This document shows positions 60,782 to 64,000 of a stretch of DNA of 64,000 bases, piece by piece (the first letter of the stretch is position 1; the number at the start of each line of letters is the position of its first letter). This DNA is from UBA6120 sp035361955. GTDB taxonomy: Bacteria; Bacillota_I; Bacilli_A; RFN20; CAG-826. The position numbers and the translations under genes are program-made. The stretch covers positions 36,903-100,902 of the forward strand of contig DAOSDC010000003.1 in NCBI GenBank assembly GCA_035361955.1, in the 5' to 3' direction. The notes under the pieces are model-generated. The model worked only from the letters and a program-made list of their open reading frames with translations, did no database searches and had not been told where the DNA came from.

Positions 60782-61022
60782 ATTCATTTTAATGGGATTA
60801 CTTTACATACTCGCGAGCCCGCTGATCGTGGCCGTGCTTGCGCTGTTTTTGGTTTATGGTTTAATCATTTTCGTGCTGCTAATGCTCAAATCAATCTTGC
60901 TATTTTTCACCGGTCGCACGATTTTTTCGGATTATCCCGAAGACATCGCCGCCAAAAAAATATTAGGTCAACTCCAAAGCAAACAAGCCGGAAACGAGGG
61001 CACCCGTGAGAACGCTCATTAG
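60765..61022 (+). CDS. Small two-helix membrane protein
   Basis: Unrecognised 85-residue protein. Hydrophobic segments at about 4-33 and 35-49 (LIIFVLLMLKSILLFF), followed by a cytoplasmic tail with GRTIFSDYPEDIAAKKILG. Its ATG overlaps the previous gene by 17 nt with GAGG 6 nt upstream, and its own end overlaps the next gene by 17 nt. Coupled translation suggests that the trio forms one membrane complex, an inference. Confidence 0.65.
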   Translation: MIQFLKFILMGLLYILASPLIVAVLALFLVYGLIIFVLLMLKSILLFFTGRTIFSDYPEDIAAKKILGQLQSKQAGNEGTRENAH

Positions 61023-61647
61023 CCTTAGCGAAAAAGAACAACGGCTTTTAATCATTCTATTTGTTTTACTCGTTGCCGTATTGGCGTTAGTCGGCCTGAT
61101 TGGTTGGGTCGTTCGTAAGATTATGGCGTTTCAATCGCGCAAGGTCGACGAAGGCATGAGTTATTTAGTGACCACAAAAGTCATCAAAGACGAACGACAT
61201 TTTCGCCGCATCGCCCGAAGGAAAAATTATCGGCTTGTGTTTGCTCAATATTTCTTTCCGCTTTTAATTTTGGGATTAGATGTCGTGTTTTTGGTTGTTT
61301 ATGTTAGTTTGACCGGAGATCAATCTATCGTCACCGAAATGTTTAGCTATGACGCGCGCGGATTCATGACACTGTTTTTTGTATTCGATTGGGCCAATAT
61401 CCCGAAGTCGACTTTCTTTGGATTGACGCTGCCAAGCGATTGGCCACCACTGTTAAATAGTCCGCACTTCGTGCTTGCGGCATGGCCGAATTATCTGTTT
61501 GTGACCGTGGCTATCGCCGCCATCGTGTGGCTACTTGTGGCCACGCAAGCGTTTATCGCACGGTCATGGCGCATTTATCGCAAGAGCCGAACAATCTTCA
61601 TTAAGAGTTTGGATACCATCAATACTCTCGATAACATCAGACCATAA
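61006..61647 (+). CDS. Membrane protein of unknown function
   Basis: Unrecognised protein (213 aa) with four predicted helices: about 13-36, 81-103, 123-135 (weak) and 163-187. A basic stretch HFRRIARRKNYR lies between helix 1 and 2, and the C-terminus is charged. Start is GTG 61006 with GAGGG upstream. Last gene of the trio, ending 1-2 nt before a strong terminator. Confidence 0.65.
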   Translation: MRTLISLSEKEQRLLIILFVLLVAVLALVGLIGWVVRKIMAFQSRKVDEGMSYLVTTKVIKDERHFRRIARRKNYRLVFAQYFFPLLILGLDVVFLVVYVSLTGDQSIVTEMFSYDARGFMTLFFVFDWANIPKSTFFGLTLPSDWPPLLNSPHFVLAAWPNYLFVTVAIAAIVWLLVATQAFIARSWRIYRKSRTIFIKSLDTINTLDNIRP

Positions 61648-61672
61648 AAAAAGAAGCCGGCGGCTTCTTTTT
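61645..61672. terminator. Bidirectional terminator after the membrane trio
   Basis: AAAAGAAGCC-GGC-GGCTTCTTTT, a perfect 10-bp stem with T runs on both strands. It ends the plus-strand trio, and on the minus strand it overlaps the stop of the 51-residue gene downstream of asnS. Confidence 0.9.
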
Positions 61673-61826
61673 ATATATTTGCGAATTTTTCGATAATCTC
61701 ATAGATGACGAATCCAAGCAAAGCCAAATCGACGATGATCAATAAAATATTGATGCGTCGCTGTGATTTCTTCTGCCGCTCCAATTCGAGGTGATCGGCA
61801 TCCAATGGTTCTGGTTGATAAGTCAT
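61671..61826 (-). CDS. Small single-TM protein (51 aa)
   Basis: Short open frame found by reading the gap after asnS. It begins MTYQPEPLDADHLELERQKK, then QRRINILLIIVDLALLGFVI and ends IIEKFANI: an acidic N-terminus, a basic patch and one transmembrane helix at about 26-43. AGGA, formed across the asnS stop codon, lies 8 nt from the ATG, and the stop overlaps a terminator stem. Gene-like signals on both sides make it credible; function unknown. Confidence 0.6.
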   Translation of the reverse strand: MTYQPEPLDADHLELERQKKSQRRINILLIIVDLALLGFVIYEIIEKFANI

Positions 61827-61837
61827 CGATCGTTTTC

Positions 61838-63226
61838 CTAATATTTAAGCGAACCCGGATTGCGTGGATATGGTTGCGTGTCGCGGATATTGGAAATGCC
61901 GGTCATATACATGAGTAACCGGTCAAAGCCAATGCCGAAACCGGCATGGGGCACACCACCGTATTTGCGAAGGTCAAGATACCATTCAAGCCCGTCGCGA
62001 TTTCCAAGTTCTTCCATGCGTTTAGCCAACAAATCGAAGCGTTCTTCGCGTTGGGATCCGCCGACGAGTTCACCCACTTGCGGCACTAATAAGTCGCAAG
62101 CAGCCACGGTTTTGCCATCGTCGTTAAGCCGCATGTAAAATGCCTTGATTTCCTTCGGATAGTTAATCAAAAACAGCGGTCCTTTAACAATGTGTTCGGT
62201 CAAATACCGTTCGTGTTCGCTTTGAAGATCCATGCCCCATTCAATATTGGCATTGTCGAATTTATGACCGGAAGCGACGGCTTGTTTCAAAAGATTAATC
62301 CCTTCGGTATAAGTCAATTTCTTAAATGGTGCGGCTACCAATGCTTCGAGGCGTTGTTGTAACGTCGTGTCGATCATCGAATTGAAAAATTCCATTTCCG
62401 CGGGACAACGCTCCAACACATACTCAATGCAAAACTTAATGCAGCCTTCAATCACGTCCATGTCGTCGTTTAAGTCGGCAAATGCCATTTCCGGTTCAAT
62501 CATCCAAAATTCGCAGCTATGTCGCGGCGTGTTGCTATATTCAGCCCGGAATGTCGGCCCAAACGTATAAACGTTTCGAAACGCCAAAGCGAATGGTTCG
62601 ACATGAAGTTGTCCGGATACGGTTAGACTGCCCGGTTTTCCAAAAAAGGCATCCGGTTTCTTTTCATCAACCATGACTTTAAACACTTGTCCGGCGCCCT
62701 CGGCATCGTTTCCAGTAATAATCGGCGTGTGGACGTAGATGTAACCTTGACGTTGGAAAAACTCGTGGATGGCCATAGCCAGCACGCTACGAACTCGGTT
62801 TAGTGCCGTAAATGTGTTGGTCCGGACGCGTAAATGGGCAATGTCGCGCAAATATTCAAAACTATGGCGCTTTTTTTGTAATGGGTAATCTTCATCGCAA
62901 GAACCAACAAGCTGACATTCATCGACGTGAAGTTCGAATGGTTGCTTCATTTCAGGAGTCAGTTTTAAACTTCCGGTGACTTCAATCGCGCTGCCTGTTC
63001 CGTATTTGGAGACGGCTTCAAACGCGGCAAGTTGTTGTTTGGAATAAACTAGTTGCAAGTTTTTGAAATGCGTCCCGTCGTTAAGTTCTATGAAACCGAC
63101 GCTACCGTTATTGCGATTGGTTCGTACCCAGCCCGAAACGATCAAACGGTCATCACGCGTCAGTTTGGAAATGGTTTGGTTGGCGAGTCGCTGATACAAA
63201 TCGGCAACGGTAATCGGTAATCCCAT
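61838..63226 (-). CDS. asnS: Asparaginyl-tRNA synthetase
   Basis: Class II synthetase (462 aa). N-terminal OB-fold IVSGWVRTNRNNGSVGFIEL binds the anticodon; class II motif 1 FFQRQGYIYVHTPIIT, motif 2 FGPTFRAEYSNTPRHSCEFW and motif 3 GFGIGFDRLLMYMTG are intact. The residues after motif 2 identify Asn rather than Asp specificity. AAGGAG precedes the ATG. No T-box upstream. Confidence 0.97.
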   Translation of the reverse strand: MGLPITVADLYQRLANQTISKLTRDDRLIVSGWVRTNRNNGSVGFIELNDGTHFKNLQLVYSKQQLAAFEAVSKYGTGSAIEVTGSLKLTPEMKQPFELHVDECQLVGSCDEDYPLQKKRHSFEYLRDIAHLRVRTNTFTALNRVRSVLAMAIHEFFQRQGYIYVHTPIITGNDAEGAGQVFKVMVDEKKPDAFFGKPGSLTVSGQLHVEPFALAFRNVYTFGPTFRAEYSNTPRHSCEFWMIEPEMAFADLNDDMDVIEGCIKFCIEYVLERCPAEMEFFNSMIDTTLQQRLEALVAAPFKKLTYTEGINLLKQAVASGHKFDNANIEWGMDLQSEHERYLTEHIVKGPLFLINYPKEIKAFYMRLNDDGKTVAACDLLVPQVGELVGGSQREERFDLLAKRMEELGNRDGLEWYLDLRKYGGVPHAGFGIGFDRLLMYMTGISNIRDTQPYPRNPGSLKY

Positions 63227-63251
63227 ACATACTCCTTAAAAGATAGATTTC

Positions 63252-63280
63252 ATTATAATTTCATAATAGGCACGTGTCGA
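63252..63280 (-). promoter_or_regulatory. asnS promoter
   Basis: Minus-strand TCGACA (63280-63275), 17-nt spacer, consensus TATAAT (63257-63252), starting 4 nt after the tsaD stop and 26 nt before the asnS start. Confidence 0.8.
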
Positions 63281-63283
63281 TAC

Positions 63284-64000
63284 CTAGGAGTTAAAACTTG
63301 TGATTCGCTCGATTGACCATCCAGGATCGGCACCAAGCGACAAATCACTGACGACGCCTTTGTGATAAAGCCGTTCGCCCAGTAGTGCAATCATCGCGGC
63401 GTTATCGGTACACGCCCACATCGGCGGGATAATGACATCGATGCCGCGCGTTTCGGCCATCACTTTGATTTGTTGACGCAGTAAGCTATTGGCGCTGACG
63501 CCACCGGCGAGCACGACTTGTTGAACCGGATAGCGGTCAAGTGCTAACTGACTTTTTTCCAAAATCATGCCAATCGCCCGTTGTTGAAATGAGGCGCATA
63601 AGTTGGCAAGATGAATTTCTTCACCAATCTGTTTGGTATGGTGAACAAGATTGATAATTGCGGTTTTCAAACCCGAATAAGACAAGTCGAGACTATCATC
63701 GTTTAGCGGATGCGGTAGTTTATAAGTCGGCGTTCCCGTCTGTGCCAGACGATCAATTGGTAAGCCTCCGGGATATGGTAGCCCAAGCACGCGCGCCACC
63801 TTGTCATAGCATTCGCCGACGGCGTCATCGCGCGTTTCGCCAATAATTTGGAAATCGAGATGTTCTTTCATGTACACGAGTTCGGTATTGCCACCGCTGA
63901 CGACGATAGCCAATAAGGGGAAAACTAGCGGTTTGACGAATTCGTTAGCGTAAATGTGGGCCGCTAAATGATGAACTGGGACAAGCGGCTTGTCGTAGAT
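63284..64000 (-). CDS. tsaD: tRNA threonylcarbamoyladenosine biosynthesis protein TsaD (5' end outside window)
   Basis: Transfers the threonylcarbamoyl group to A37 of ANN-decoding tRNAs, with TsaB and TsaE. The frame is open to the window edge without a start: 238 residues are visible from the metal site HHLAAHIYA through VVSGGNTEL, GECYDKVARVLGLPYPGG, LVLAGGVSANSLLR and CTDNAAMIALLG. About 90-100 N-terminal residues are missing at 64000, not by mutation but by the cut. No terminator between it and asnS. Confidence 0.95.
   Translation of the reverse strand: MYDKPLVPVHHLAAHIYANEFVKPLVFPLLAIVVSGGNTELVYMKEHLDFQIIGETRDDAVGECYDKVARVLGLPYPGGLPIDRLAQTGTPTYKLPHPLNDDSLDLSYSGLKTAIINLVHHTKQIGEEIHLANLCASFQQRAIGMILEKSQLALDRYPVQQVVLAGGVSANSLLRQQIKVMAETRGIDVIIPPMWACTDNAAMIALLGERLYHKGVVSDLSLGADPGWSIERITSFNS

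Noticed and set aside
1..64000. UGA read as tryptophan, as in many Mollicutes
   Set aside because: TGA ends several genes exactly at coupled overlaps (for example 10429-10427 and 32039-32037), and conserved Trp residues are TGG.
1..64000. CRISPR arrays, insertion sequences, prophage, tRNA or rRNA genes
   Set aside because: Gaps longer than 100 nt are few and were read individually; none holds direct repeats, transposase fragments or cloverleaf sequences.

Overview
The window is a chromosomal core region of a low-to-mid GC Gram-positive-type bacterium, most likely a Bacilli relative close to the Mollicutes. Supporting points: Bacillus-type gene order (cysS – rlmB – sigH-like – rpmG – secE – nusG and rplK-rplA-rplJ-rplL-rsmC-rpoB-rpoC), a KtrAB potassium system, QueT/QueH queuosine salvage, GatCAB, and an spc cluster with no rpmD (L30), a loss common in Mollicutes. 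The standard genetic code applies: TGA ends several genes and Trp is TGG. No phage, IS element, CRISPR array, tRNA or rRNA gene was seen.

Layout. 23-3229: sugar-type ABC importer (two permeases and an enlarged ATPase), no binding protein in view. 3319-4326: RDD membrane protein. 4454-8718: str cluster, with tuf on its own promoter and then fusA, rpsG, rpsL. 8874-13393: two overlapping M6-type metalloprotease lipoproteins behind an NCS2 permease. 13444-23819: rpoC, rpoB, rsmC, rplL, rplJ (with an L10 leader), rplA, rplK. 24089-26110: ktrBA on the plus strand. 26141-27064: nusG, secE, rpmG. 27157-32705: sigH-like factor, rlmB, mgtC, cysS, class II photolyase, HAD phosphatase. 32794-47243: the complete S10-spc-alpha supercluster. 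47449-50756: queT-tgt-queA-queH, a salvage-only queuosine operon behind a candidate preQ1 pseudoknot. 51011-51880: degV. 51881-59294: gatB, gatA, gatC, ligA, pcrA. 59358-61826: small secreted or membrane proteins of unclear function, including a 51-residue single-TM protein. 61838-64000: asnS and a truncated tsaD.

Almost everything is on the minus strand, in long overlapping operons driven by recognisable sigma-A promoters (TTGACx / TATAxT, spacers 15-18) and ended by rho-independent hairpins. The genes mainly build and run the translation and transcription machinery: ribosomal proteins, elongation and initiation factors, RNA polymerase, NusG/SecE/SecY, rRNA and tRNA modification (RsmC, RlmB, Tgt, QueA, QueH, TsaD) and aminoacyl-tRNA formation (CysS, AsnS, GatCAB). 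The less ordinary parts are the paired M6 lipoproteins, the riboswitch-like queT leader, the terminator at the mgtC/rlmB junction, the sigH-like protein, the uncharacterised membrane trio and its neighbours, and a naturally divergent residue in the rifampicin pocket of RpoB.
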